DNA from: Ctenosaura bakeri
Lineage: Eukaryota > Chordata > Lepidosauria > Squamata > Iguanidae
DNA: 64,000 nucleotides
Assembly: GCA_948474755.1 (NCBI GenBank)
Contig: CAOLHI010002109.1
Span: forward strand, 214,001 to 278,000
Direction: 5' to 3'
The notes under the pieces were generated by a model that was not told the DNA's origin, ran no database searches, and saw only the letters and a program-made list of their open reading frames with translations. Position numbers and translations under genes: made by a program. This document shows positions 33,945 through 44,972 of this stretch, one piece after another (the stretch's first letter is position 1; the number at the start of each line of letters is the position of its first letter).

Positions 33945-35112
33945 TGGGGCCTTTCCACATGACATAACTATTGCACTATGATTCCACTTTCACTCCCATG
34001 GCTGCCTCCTATGGAATCCTGGAGTCTGGAGTCTTGGGAGGTCCTGGAGCTTTCTGGCTGAGACTGCAAAATATCCCCTCCCTAAACTGCAGATCCCATG
34101 ATTCCATAGAACAGAACCATGGGAGTTAAAGTGGAATCATAGTGCAATAATTATAGAATCATAGAATCATAGAAATGTAGAGTTGGAAGAGACCCCCAGG
34201 GGCCATCCAGTCCAACCCCCTGCCATGCAGGAACACCCTCAAAGCACTCCCTTTGACAGATTGCCATCCAGCATCTGCTTAAAAACCTCCAAGGAAGGAG
34301 ACTCCACTACACTCCGAGGCAGCATCTTCCACTGCCGGACAGCCCTGACTGTCAGGAAGTTCTTCCTGAGGTTCAGGTGGAATCTCCTTTCCTGCAGCTT
34401 GAATCCATTGCTCCTTGTCCTGGTCTCTGGAGCAGCAGAAAACAAGCCCTCTCCCTCCTCCACATGGCATCCCTTCCAATATTTAAACATGGCTATCATG
34501 TCCCCTCTTAACCTTCTCTTCTGCAGACTAAACATACCCAGCTCTCTAAGTCTGTCCTCATAGGGCTTCATGGCTTCCAGGCCTCTCACCATTTTGGTCG
34601 CCCTCCTCCAGACTTGCTCCAGCTTGTCAATATCCTTCTTGAATTGGGGTGCCCAGAACTGGACACAGGATTCAAGATGGGGTCTAACCAAAGCAGAGTA
34701 GAGTGGCACCAGTACCTCCCTCGATCTAGACACCAGATTCCTATTGATGCAGCCGAGAATTGCATTGGCTTTCTTGGCTGCCGCATCACACTGCTGACTC
34801 ATGTTCAGCTTGTTGTCTATGAAGACTCCTGGATCCCTTTCACACGTACTGCTATCCAGCCACGTGTCCCCCATCCTATATTTCTGTATTCCATTTTTTC
34901 TACCTAAGTGTAGGACCTTACACTTCTCTCTGTTGAATTTCATTTTGTTCACCTTGGCCCAGCTCTCCAACCTATCCAGGTCATTTTGAATTTTGATCCT
35001 GTCCTCTGGTATATTAGCAACCCCTCCCAATTTGGTGTCATCTGCAAATTTGATGAGCATGCCCTCTATTCCTTCATCCAAGTCATTGATTATGCAGTGC
35101 AGAAGGGCCCCT
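33945..35112. mobile_element. Palindromic MITE (family M related), copy 11, split by a CR1
   Basis: Left end GGGGCCTTTCCACATGACAT at 33948, arms ATTGCACTATGATTCCAC / GTGGAATCATAGTGCAAT. The right end is cut by a CR1 after ATTAT at 34150-34154 and resumes at 35089 with ATTATGCAGTGCAGAAGGGC. Removing the CR1 and one ATTAT restores a right terminus that pairs with the left. Confidence 0.85.
34155..35088 (-). mobile_element. CR1 LINE with 280-codon open ORF2 remnant
   Basis: The longest open CR1 piece in the window. The minus-strand frame (34239-35081) starts MDEGIEGMLIKFADDTK, where FADD (residues 12-15) is the CR1 form of the catalytic YxDD motif of reverse transcriptase. It runs on through the thumb-like C-terminal block ([28 protein letters not shown]) to the normal stop. 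The upstream RT and endonuclease domains are absent (5' truncation at 35088). Tail octamers lie at 34155-34172. Flanked by ATTAT. Too truncated to be active. Confidence 0.94.
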
Positions 35113-35262
35113 AGTCTCTTTTTTCTCCTCCTCCCTCTTTCTCCTTTGGCCTCAGCTGATGTCCATTTGCTGCAAAATGGTGTTCAAGTTGCAGAAGGAC
35201 CTTTCCCTTCCCTGGAAGCTCAGGCAAAAGCAAACCGCTGCAGCCTCTCCTATTGTCTGTTG
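35113..35262 (-). repeat. Unclassified interspersed repeat R1, copy 3, antisense
   Basis: CTCCTCCTCCCTCTTTCTCC, GGCCTCAGCTGATGTCCATT, TGCTGCAAAATGG and GGCAAAAGCAAACCGCTGC are the complement of R1 blocks in reverse order. The MITE above abuts it. Confidence 0.55.
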
Positions 35263-35981
35263 GGTTGTTGTTTTTCTTATTAATATCTTTTGCCACCTTG
35301 ACCATTCTCTGATGCTGCTTAGCCACACATATCCCTGCTTTCATCTGTGAGACGTCAGAAGGTATAGGAGGGATACTCCTTGGCTTGAGAGACTGACCCC
35401 TGGCTGCAGAATCGTGGCTTACGGACAAATTCCTTAATCTTGCAAAAGTCCCGAATTCTGCTAAGCCTCCCGACATCCCCAGGCGGCATCTGCCGCAGAT
35501 AAAACAAAGCCCACTCGCTCGTACGCCGTTTCTTCCCAAATGTGTGTTTCCATAGAAATGAATGTTTCTGTTTATGTCTGTTTCTATCAGCATTTGCTTC
35601 ACTGAGCAGCTGTTAGGTGCCGTTCTGTAAGACAGATCAGCCTGCGAAGGAAACAAATCAACTTACACCACTATTTAGGAACGGAGGCTGTTTAAACAGT
35701 TGTGCGGGTTGGTTTCGGTCGGGGTGGGGCCATCTGGGGATTTGGGCTTTGGAGCAAATGGTTTTGGGGTTCAAAATGCAGCCTAACAGTGGCCCCATCA
35801 AACAGATGGCTTGACCTGTTTCTTACCCTAAAAGGTGGGAGACTTTGGGGTCCACCTGAAATGGCAGCATCTCCTTAGAATTTGGAGAAATTATAGCTAC
35901 AAGAGTGCAGGATCTTTCCACCTACATATACTAGTACTAACTGTAGAGATAACTCATAGTTAACAGAGTATTTTATTGGGA
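35263..35981. other. No gene seen
   Basis: Unique-looking sequence. A 181-codon minus frame (35111-35656) crosses it without any domain. Confidence 0.4.
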
Positions 35982-36333
35982 ACTAGCATATATACCTGGC
36001 ACTGCCCAGGATTTTATTTTCTTATTTGAGATCCTGTGTCTCTAAACTGTCTTGTCCAGTACCTGTAACTTTTCCCCATATCCCCCATTCTGTATTCAGA
36101 GTTATTAACATACAGAGGCTGGTTTCCTGAGGGGAATGAACTGCCCTCCTCCTTGCTGCTAGGCCTCGTCTCCATTGCAGCCGGCTTATTTGAGACAGAC
36201 ACATTTGACTGTGGCCCAAGAGCTCTCTGGCTGAGAATTCTAAAGGCCCCTCCTTCAAAGGCAAGTCCCAGGATTCCATAGGCTGTCGAAAGGGGAATAA
36301 TTGCACTAAAACAGTCTAGTGCGGAAATGGCCA
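35982..36333 (-). mobile_element. Helitron-like element carrying a family M MITE arm
   Basis: On the minus strand the 3' end (at 35982) reads a hairpin CCTGG-GCAGTG-CCAGG, eight bases, then CTAGT, the Helitron 3' signature. The interior (GAGGCCTAGCAGCAAGGAGG, GTTAATAACTCTGAATACAG) matches 51077-51290. The other end is an almost whole right half of the family M MITE, to GCGGAAATGGCC at 36333. No Helitron 5' end was found here. Confidence 0.65.
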
Positions 36334-37127
36334 CGGATTTAAGAGAGAGCTATTTTAATAGGAAAACAAGCTGCACCTTGAAAAGAAGTTCAGTACCTTG
36401 GATGGTTCCTTTAAAGTTTGGGCTAAAGCCCCAGAATGGATTCACCAACCCGCTGAGACGACATCTTCCTGCCAACATTAGTTCCATATAACCAGTTTTT
36501 CCCACACTGACTCAGTTACTACCAGTACATATCTGTGCATGTTTACTCAGATGTCAGCCCTACGATGTTCAGTGTAGTCTTACTCCCTTGTGCATATGTT
36601 TCTGATTCCATTCTACACCTATCCCTTCTGCTGACTCAGGTTCCATTATTTCTATATTTTTTTCTGTGCCATCATCCATACCGAAAATTATGCCTGCCTC
36701 CTTGCTCACATTCCCTTGCATTCCCATTGCATTCCACATTCCCATTGCATTCCACAAATTATATGGTGCACACTGCTATTTTTTGCACAGCGATGGAGAA
36801 GCACACAGATTTGTGTGTGTGTGTAAAACTGTGTGACTTACAGAGGGTAAAGAAACAGGTAACTTGAAAGTAAACTTATTGGAAGTTCCCAACAAGCTGG
36901 CCACAAGCTAGCATGGTGGCTTCCGTGCCACTGGAGAACCTACCCTGGGTTTTAGTGTGAACTTTTTAAAGGCACTAGCAAAGGTGCCGAGCTTATTTGG
37001 GGTAAGAAGACACAGTACTCCTTCAGATTAAAATGCAAAGCAAATTTCCTGCCCTACTGGTACCAAATAGATTTAAATTAGAAATACTCCACCAATCTCC
37101 ACTGAATTTGGAGTTCTGAATGGCCTG
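36334..37127. other. No gene seen
   Basis: 36390-36450 shares words with fold-back family F (TTTAAAGTTTGGGC, CAGAATGGATTCACC). The rest is unique-looking. Confidence 0.35.
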
Positions 37128-37192
37128 GGCTGTGTCCACACTACCTAGTTATAGCATTTTGATACCACCTTCACTGCTATGGTTCCCTCCTA
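37128..37192. mobile_element. MITE (family M related), left end fragment
   Basis: GGGCTGTGTCCACACTACCTAGTTATAGC then ACCTTCACTGCTATGGTTCC match the left arm; the rest is lost. Confidence 0.5.
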
Positions 37193-37433
37193 AATTCCTA
37201 AATCCACACTTTTGAGCGGTACTTAGGTGCTGTATTCTTCAGAAGAAGTTGCTGCTTTTCTACAGTATCAATGAACCATTGTGTTTTGATAAAACAGCAC
37301 ACCAAAGAGGGGGGGAAAAGGTGATTTCAAGCAGAATTTCATCCAGATTTTCTCTCATTCCACCCCTTCTTCTGGTCATTGCCAAGACACAACTGATAAA
37401 ATACTGGAAGGAAAGGGGAAAAAAAACAGAAAT

Positions 37434-38378
37434 AAGTGCTGTTCAATATTTTTATCAACGACTTGGATGAAGGAATAGAGGGCATGCTCATCAAATTTGC
37501 AGATGACACCAAATTGGGAGGGGTGGCTCATACGCCAGAGGACAGGATCAAAATTCAAAATGACCTGGATAGATTGGAGAGCTGGGCCAGGGCGAACAAA
37601 ATGAAATTCAACAGAGAGAAGTGTAAGGTCAGAAAAAATGGGATACACAAATATAGGATGGGGGACACATGACTGGATAGCAGTACGTGTGAAAGGGATC
37701 TAGGGGTCTTCATAGACCACAAGCTGAATGTGAGTCAGCGGTGTGATGCGGCAGCCAAGAAAGCCAATGCAATTCTCGGCTGCATCAATAGGAGTATGGT
37801 GTCTAGATTGAGGGAGGTGCTGGTACCACTCTACTCTGCTTTGGTTAGACCTCATCTTGAATATTGTGTCCAATTCTGGGCACCCCAATGCAAGAAGGAC
37901 ACGGTCAAGCTGGAGCAAGTCCAGAGGAGGGCGACCAAAATGGTGAGAGGCCTGGAAGCCATGAAGCCCTATGAGGATAGACTTAGAGAGCTGGGTATGC
38001 TTAGTCTGCAGAAGAGAAGGCTAAGAGGGGACAGGATAGCCATGTTTAAATATTTGAAGGGATGCCACATAGAGGAAGGAGAGGGCTTGTTTTCTGCTGC
38101 TCCAGAGACCAGGACAAGGAGCCATGGATTCAAGCTGCAGGAAAGGAGATTCCACCTGAACCTCAGGAAGAACTTCCTGACAGTCAGGGCTGTCCGGCAG
38201 TGGAATCTGCTGCCTCGGAGTGTGGTGGAGTCTCCTTCCTTGGAGGTTTTTAAGCAGAGGCTGGATGGCCATCTGTTGGGAGTGCTTTGAGGGTGTTCCT
38301 GCATGGCAGGGGGTTGGACTGGATGGCCCCTGGGGTCTCTTCCAACTCTACATTTCTATGATTCTATGTTTCTATGTC
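37434..38378 (+). mobile_element. CR1 LINE 3' end with one nonsense codon
   Basis: ORF2 starts at FNIFINDLDEGIEG, with FADDTK of the reverse transcriptase near 37495. It is open to 37672, where the conserved GDTW tryptophan codon has become TGA. A 12-bp in-frame loss removes LHLG just before. The frame then stays open to the normal end (38288). Tail octamers end at 38378. Together with the 34155 copy it defines the same 5'-truncation zone of the element. Confidence 0.93.
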
Positions 38379-38787
38379 ATTGCCCATGCAGTCGTGTCGT
38401 GATTCTTTGTGCCCAATGTTTTCCAAATGAGCGGAATCACGAGGACGACGCCACAGGAGACGGAATCTTGCTGGAATCACATCTAAATGACTTTGTTGTG
38501 ATGTTTCACCAGGGCGCTTCGGCACGCCGATAAGGCGAAGCGTCTTCTGTCAGAGAGGAGGGGCATTTTATCACGGGACACGTTTCAGATGATTAATGCA
38601 AGAGGAGGAAGTCACACGCCAGCAAGGAAGCGAAAGCTGTGAGAAGCCGTGCGTGCTCTAATTCTGGAACTAATTTTATTCCGCTGGTTAAGGAATTCTG
38701 AAGCACTGGGAGAAGGGCCAAATGAAGTCACGTGAGCAAGAAGGGAAGAAAGTATTAAAGACGATACCTATACTAAGTGAAGCAAAG
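38379..38787. other. No gene seen
   Basis: Unique-looking sequence, no supported feature. Confidence 0.4.
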
Positions 38788-38788
38788 A

Positions 38789-39271
38789 CAGTTGGTTCTC
38801 CATATTCGTGGGTTTAACATCCATGGGTGTCATTATTTGGGAGCCCCCCCCCCGGTGCTTCCTTTCCAGGGGAACCTTCCCGTTCAATAGTTCCAATCAG
38901 GCTGCACAGCCATTTAAAAACCCACCTCTGGTTCTCCTCCTCCTCTGTCAGTCACAGCCTGGCCAGCTAAGGATAGTTCGCACCCCAATTTCTCAGCACC
39001 AAAAACCCTCTCCTGTTGTCCCTCATACCCAAGGAAGATGACAGGCAAGAGATAAGAAGTCCATGCCAACTCACCCCCTTTCCCTCTCCTTTCTCTGACT
39101 TGGTTTGGACCCCCGGTGCCTGATCTCCCCATCACACCTCGGCCCTGTCCCCACAGACAGGGCCCCACAGACAAGGCCCCACAGACAGGGCCCCACAGAC
39201 AGATTTTTGTGGGTTTTCTACTTTTGCAGGAGTCCTCAGCCCCTAACCCCAGCAAATGTGTACAGCTGACT
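38789..39271. mobile_element. Tigger-like (Tc1/mariner) non-autonomous element, tentative
   Basis: The left end CAGTTGGTTCTCCATATTCG followed by GGGTTTAACATCCATGGG matches the known Tigger-type terminus; the right end is CAGCTGACTG followed by TA. No transposase. Contains a 14-16 bp tandem of GGCCCCACAGACAG at 39155-39203. Confidence 0.4.
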
Positions 39272-40339
39272 GTATTTTATTAATTCGTTTAACCTGTTAT
39301 CCACAAAATAACCTAGGTTCTCTACCTGACATGCCTTTGCACAGTTCAAGTAGTTTTAAAAATGCCAGCCAAGATCCTGCAACATGACGATGGAGCTATG
39401 TCACAGATAGGATAAACAACCATGCTAGTGAATTGCAATGACGTTCAGTAGGGCACCACTCCGTTGCTCGACTGGGGCTCCCGTTACACGATGTGTACCG
39501 GATCACGACATATCCCAGCACAACATACAAGGTATCTCAATGTATAACGTATCTTGATGTGATGCACAGTGCATCCCATTGTGCATCGGGACAAATGCAC
39601 CAGGACTGCGCTGCTGCAACAACCATGCTTGCTAGGTTCATTTGCACAATGCTCCTGGGGACATCACTACATTTCTGCTCCCGTCTTGAGAATATAAGCA
39701 CAGCACAGCATTCTGATTTATGTGGTCGTGTAAGTCAGTTTACAATGATGCAAAAGCCTAATAAGTTGCTAAATGAAAGGAAATTGAAATGCACAACTTA
39801 AAATCAGTCACTACCCTATCAAGTGATACTATAAAAATAATATTTTGGTGTCTGAGAAACCTTATTTTTCCCCTATCGTTACAAGTGGGGGAAAAATCCT
39901 GAAGACACTGAGTGCTGTTTTCTCTGCACTGCTGTTTAGCTCTGCACCAAATATCTGATCCAGGACCTTTAATAATTTAAATCCTCAACAAACGTAGTTT
40001 CGGTCCCAGGGGAACAGAATGTTATTTGCTCTTCCCTCCAGCAAAACAGAGAACCACTGAAAAGCTCAAAAGTCATATAGTTTACCCAGGACTATATATA
40101 AACCAAGCCAAGAATAAAATTCAAAGCCTACACTATCGGACTGTGCCGATGGGGTTGTCTGATGAGAAATATTTGGTTCTTTGAGCAGAATGGAAGGGTG
40201 TAAAAAAGAATTGGGCTTCTTTATCATTTATTGGAGGTGTTTACAAAGCAGAGCTCAGAAATGTACTTCTGAAAATAATGAGTTACTCTCGTCATTCCAA
40301 GCCCCCGCAAAGCAGTTAGTTATTGCTTTTGTTGCATTT
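39272..40339. other. No gene seen
   Basis: 39480-39700 is rich in GTGCAT/ATGCAC words (decayed repeat?). The rest is unique-looking. Confidence 0.35.
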
Positions 40340-40745
40340 CTCAGAATCAAAGAATCAGACAGTTGGAAGAGAGCAGAAGGGCCATCCAGTCTAACTCCAT
40401 TCTGCGAGGAAGGAAGACACCATCCAAGCATTCCCAACAGATGGCCATCCAGCCTCTAGTTAAAAATCTCCAAAGGAGACTCCACCACACTTCATTGAGT
40501 CAGTGCATTTCACCGTTGAGCTGCTATTACCATCAGGAATTTCTTCTTAATGTTTAGGTGGAATCTAGTTTGAAGCCATTGCTCCACGTCCTAGTCTCTG
40601 GAGCAGCAGAAAACAGGCTTGTTCCATCCCCCCATATGATACCCCTTCAAATATTTAAACTTAGCTATCATGTCACCTCTTAACCGTTTTCTCCATTTTG
40701 ATTGCCCTCCTCTGGACACATTCCAGCTTGTCAATATAATTTATT
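40340..40745 (-). mobile_element. CR1 LINE 3' end, old
   Basis: Diverged tail (CAGAATCAAAGAATCAGACAG), 3'UTR words, then ORF2 blocks in order (CTGGAGCAGCAGAAAACAGG, CTTCAAATATTTAAAC) with frame breaks and internal losses. Ends near CCAGCTTGTCAATATAAT. Confidence 0.82.
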
Positions 40746-41077
40746 ACAGTGGCACCTAGCCATTAGCATGTGTTGCAAAAGGTTGCTATTCTGTGGGGTG
40801 GGATGGGGGGTCCCCAGCGATCACCTGGTATATCTCAGCCTGTGGATATTTCCATTTACACTGAGGTGATGTTGGACTACAGTGCATGCATGCACCCTTA
40901 GCTAGCGCTGAACTAAAAGAGGAATTCTGCACAAAATATGATTTATATTTTTGGTGCAATTCTGGGCTGGTGTTTGCTCTTAGATTGCACCAGTCCCCCA
41001 AAATGCATGAAAATGCACGACAGCTCCCTCTTGCACCACCAATACCTCTCAGAACCCTCCTCCCATACCTTCTTTTT
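40746..41077. other. No gene seen
   Basis: Unique-looking sequence; no supported feature. Confidence 0.4.
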
Positions 41078-41322
41078 CGGGCCATTGCTGTTCTTGCTTG
41101 CCTCCAGGTCAGCCCTGACTCATGGTGACTTTCTTCTTGAGAAGTTCTCTTTGGAGAAGGTTTGCTATTGCTTTCCCTGAGTCTGAAGGGATACGATTTA
41201 ACCCAAGGTCAGCTAGTGGTTGTCCAAGGCTGAGCGGGATTCGAACCTTGGTCTCCTGGAGTCCCAGTGCAACACTTAAATTAGTAAACTGCGTTGGCTC
41301 TTTTTTTTTTTTTTTTTTTGGC
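41078..41322 (-). mobile_element. tRNA-derived SINE (Sauria-type), antisense, next to poly(T)
   Basis: Order TGACTCATGGTGACTTTC, TTCTCTTTGGAGAAGGTTTGC, CCCTGAGTCTGAAGGG, then GGCTGAGCGGGATTCGAACC (complement of the tRNA-like head with the B box). The head is followed by 20 or more T at 41300-41320. Confidence 0.7.
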
Positions 41323-42039
41323 CATAGTTGAGCCAGAAGTGACCAGAAGTGACCATTGTGTGGCCATTTTGGCTTTCATAAAGGCCCCAAAATGAAGATA
41401 TTTTTGAATGCCATTAGGATGCTGTGGCCCATGTGAGGTTGACCCCTAACACCGATGCATTGCCCACTCCGGCTCTAGAGGATCGCCAAATGCTCACAAT
41501 GCCATCTTGTTGAAATGAGAAGACCTGATTCATGCAAAATCTCTGTAGCGGCAATTTTATTCTTCACACCCTGAGGTTCAGACAGCTAGGTATAAAATTG
41601 CAGCAAGGAGGCCCATTTGGGCCTGTTGTGAAAGTCTGATTAAAAGAGAGGAAATCCCACACCGCCACAATTTCTCACATTTCGAAGTGATTGCAGGAGC
41701 ACAAGGAGGGATGTAGCTCTCTGTCAGAAAACAGGTTTGCTGCCAACCCATTTAGCCGATCCTGCTGCCAGTTTTTTTTTTTTTCCAACAGACTTCCCCA
41801 AGCAACGTCAGCGGGTACGTTTTATTACTTCTCTGCTCCTTAAGGAGAGCTTTGTCAGAGTCTGGAGCATGGGGGGAGGAAAGGCTAATGAAATGCAATC
41901 TTTTCCTGTCCAATTAAAATCTTGGCTCCTGGTAGGACAGCACCCTTCGTGGAGCAAAGAATGGAGGAATCTTAGTTGTTCATTAGGGGGAAAAATGCAG
42001 CAATGATAATGGTTCCGGGAAGTGTGAGAAGGTAGCTCT
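41323..42039. other. No gene seen
   Basis: Unique-looking sequence; short T run at 41772-41784. Confidence 0.4.
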
Positions 42040-42054
42040 CATGTCAGTGGGTTG

Positions 42055-42375
42055 GCAAATCCACTCTGGGCTTCAAAAAGAGCTTGAAAGGATCTCTCCA
42101 AGGTGCTGAACTTGGGTTAGTGACAAGGGTTCGGCACCTTGGAGAGATCCTTTAAAGCTGAGTCTAAAACCTGGAGTGGATCCATCGCCCCAGTGACAGT
42201 GTATCTTAAATGCTGGGGAAATGGAGAGTCTCATTTCAGCGAGAGAGTAAATCCAGCTTGGGTTGTAGTCCGAAGTTTAAAGGAGCAGTCCAAGGAGTTT
42301 AAGCTATTTGGATTGCAGGGTCAAGCAACTTTGACAGCTCCTTCGAAGCTGAGTCTAAAACTCAGAGTGGATTTC
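42055..42375. repeat. Fold-back element F, two tandem hairpins
   Basis: Hairpin 1 has arms at 42060-42106 and 42134-42180 (core GGATCTCTCCAAGGTGC / GCACCTTGGAGAGATCC). Hairpin 2 spans about 42249-42375 with related arms (AAATCCAGCTTGGG... / ...CTCAGAGTGGATTT). Both carry AAGCTGAGTCTAAAAC in the right arm. Likely a tandem MITE. Confidence 0.75.
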
Positions 42376-42390
42376 CTGCCCCACCAACAG

Positions 42391-43776
42391 TCGAGCTCCC
42401 AACACCTTTTGGTTAGAGGTATCCTAACCTACTGGATGATATTTTTTTCCTTACTGGGGATGTGTACATCTATAAAGTGCACATTTGTGCCTCTGTCATG
42501 TCCCTGCCCCGGGACCCAGACAGGACTCTTTCCAACAGCTGCACCCTAGAGACACGAGAGGGAGCAGAAAATCATGCTTCTGTGCCAATACCTCCCAACA
42601 CAATATTTTTTAAAGAACAGTAAGCCCAGAGGTGCTCACACCACATAAATGCTGTGCATTTCTCAGGCACTTTCTTGCATTGGGGAGAAAGCTGATGAAA
42701 TTATTTGTTCTTACCTAGAGGAAGCAAAATTAATGAAGACTTCCATCCTTAATTCCAGGTTTTAGGCAAAATACAGAATATCCAAAGTACAGAACTCTGC
42801 CTCCAAAATAAATTTGGCACATTGGATAGCTTGACATTTGAACCGAACATATTCACTGTCTCCTTGATGTATAAGCCGCCAGCCAGCTCTGTCTCATTCT
42901 CCTTAAGTATGCATAGATAAAACACATCGAGAAAGGTTCACCGTAAACCAACGGTTTATTGTCATAAGTCACACACCGACAGGATCATTAATTAGAAATT
43001 TTCCAGCACTATCATGGTTTGGAGCTGCAGTTGCTTTTTTTTTACCAGACACACACACACACATGCACACACTTTCATAATCCACTGTCTGAAGGCTTCA
43101 TGCTTCATATCTAATCCTTTGTTTGCCCTTGTTCTGTATCAATCACCAGAGAGAGTGGAGAAGCCGTCGCACTTTGATTAATGGGAAGCCTGCCCTGCAA
43201 ACAAGGTAAAACAATGCCGACGCCTGCCAGGTTCTCCAATTGATGCTCCAATCTGATTAACTTGGAGTGGCAGAAAGAGCAAGAGATAAACTCTGAGACT
43301 GATACCGTACATTAGGGCGAGCCGGGGACAGTCAAGGGAAGGCAGAGCTGTCTCCATTTGCATGCGGAGTGTGAGTTTGCAAAAGTCAAACTCTTCCAAA
43401 CATCTAGGCTGTGATCCTGGATCTACCAGGCAGAGTGCAATGCTGCATTTGCACAATTCCATGTGCACAGGCAGAGGGGCTGATGCTCTGGCCATTTACT
43501 GGCTCACGGGAGGGAGGAAGAGATTAATCAGGGAGGACAAAGTGGTTGGTCTTGGCTGTGAGAGGAAAGGGAAATGAAGGAATCCTTTTATTTGGAACTC
43601 AACCCCTTTCCCTTCTCTTTCCCCCTGCAGCTAGATTTTCCTCCTCTTCCCTCTCATTAATGTAAACAACTGCAAAAGCATCCCTCTAGAGCACATGTGT
43701 CCCAGACACTGAATCCAGCCCTCCAGGCCATTTCATGTGGCTCTCACACCTCTCCTCCAGCTGCGGCACTCCCCCT
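42391..43776. other. No gene seen
   Basis: Unique-looking; (CA)n at 43047-43062. No supported gene. Confidence 0.4.
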
Positions 43777-44064
43777 GCCTGGTGAGCCCGATTCCCACAT
43801 TGTGGGCCCCCAGCTAGCCAGTATTCTGAAGAGGGGCCCAGCAGCCAGCCCTCGCAATCTACTTCTACTTCTGACTGCTCCTCTGTCCAAGTCTCACAGT
43901 CAGAGGGTTGCCCTGGGTTACCGTGACAACGTTTTGCACAGATTGCATGATTTGGACAGAGGAGCAATCAGAAGTAGAAGTAGATTGCAAGTGCTGGCTG
44001 CTGGGCCCCCCTTCAGAATACCAGCAACTGGGGGCTGCAATGTGGGGATCAGGCTCACCAGGTA
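43777..44064. repeat. Large inverted repeat (arms about 114 bp, loop about 61 bp)
   Basis: The left arm (43777-43890) and right arm (43952-44064) are reverse complements with few mismatches; for example AATCTACTTCTACTTCTGA pairs with TCAGAAGTAGAAGTAGATT. The loop contains GGGTTACCGTGACAACG. No open frame with a domain; likely a fold-back transposon. Confidence 0.88.
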
Positions 44065-44756
44065 CAGAGAGGGGCAGGGGGGCAGAAAGAGGTAGAAAGG
44101 AGGGTCTCAACTGAGACCAAAGAGTTAAACAAAGTTAATGTAATAAACAGTCCTTGGTAATATTTGTCTGCTTTTAAAACTCTGTTTTTAAAACTCATTT
44201 TTCAATAAATTGTACAATAGTTGTACACTTGAATATCTGCTTGCCATCATTTTTCCTAGATTCTCAGAGCTAGTCATTACTAAAACCAGTAATAATAGAA
44301 TGCAGAGGCAATTACTGAATATAATGAAAGAGTAGATATATTTATATAGTCTTACAGATACAACTCGCCTTTTGAGGGCAACCATAATGCTGATGTGGCC
44401 CGAGAGGAAATTGAGTTGGCTACATCCCTTCACCCTTTCCCACAAATGAAGGCAACTCTCTGGAGCTCAGGGTGCAATGGGAGATTTTTTTTTAAATTTT
44501 TATCACCCCCAGCTGGTGGTGTGATTGTGGAAGAATTAGATTTGGGCACAGAGCTGCACAGATGTCTTTCTGTTCAGAAGTCCCACTGAATCCTTCCAAA
44601 CCAATTGGGGTCTACAGTTGCCGTTAATCAACAGAAATGAGAACTGTTTACCGTGTGAGCAGCAGATACCGCACCCGTACTGAGAGCAAGGTCATGAATT
44701 TTAGGCATGTGTTAGACATTTCCTTGGGTTACACTTTAATAGGAATGGATCTAAAG
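44065..44756. other. No gene seen
   Basis: AT-rich in 44110-44350 with several AATAAA-like words; no supported feature. Confidence 0.4.
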
Positions 44757-44972
44757 GAGCCCTGGTGGCGCAGTGGTTAAATGCTGTTGCTGCAGACACA
44801 AGCTTGTGAGTTAAACCCTGCCGGGCTCCAGGTTGACTCAGCCTTCCATCCTTCCGCAGGTTGGTAAAATGAGGACCCAGCTTGTTGGGGGCAATTATCT
44901 AACACACTGTAAACTGCTTAGAGAGCACTTAGCTGATAAATAGTATAGAAGCACACATGCTATTGCTGTTGC
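44757..44972 (+). mobile_element. tRNA-derived SINE (GCCCTGGTGGCGCAG family)
   Basis: Head GAGCCCTGGTGGCGCAGTGG with the A box, GTGAGTTAAACCCTGCCGGG at the B box (degraded), GTTGGTAAAATGAGGACCCA body and GATAAATAGTATAGAAGC tail. Confidence 0.9.

Noticed and set aside
35111..35656. 181-codon minus-strand ORF
   Set aside because: It begins in unique DNA, ends in repeat R1, and has no recognisable domain.
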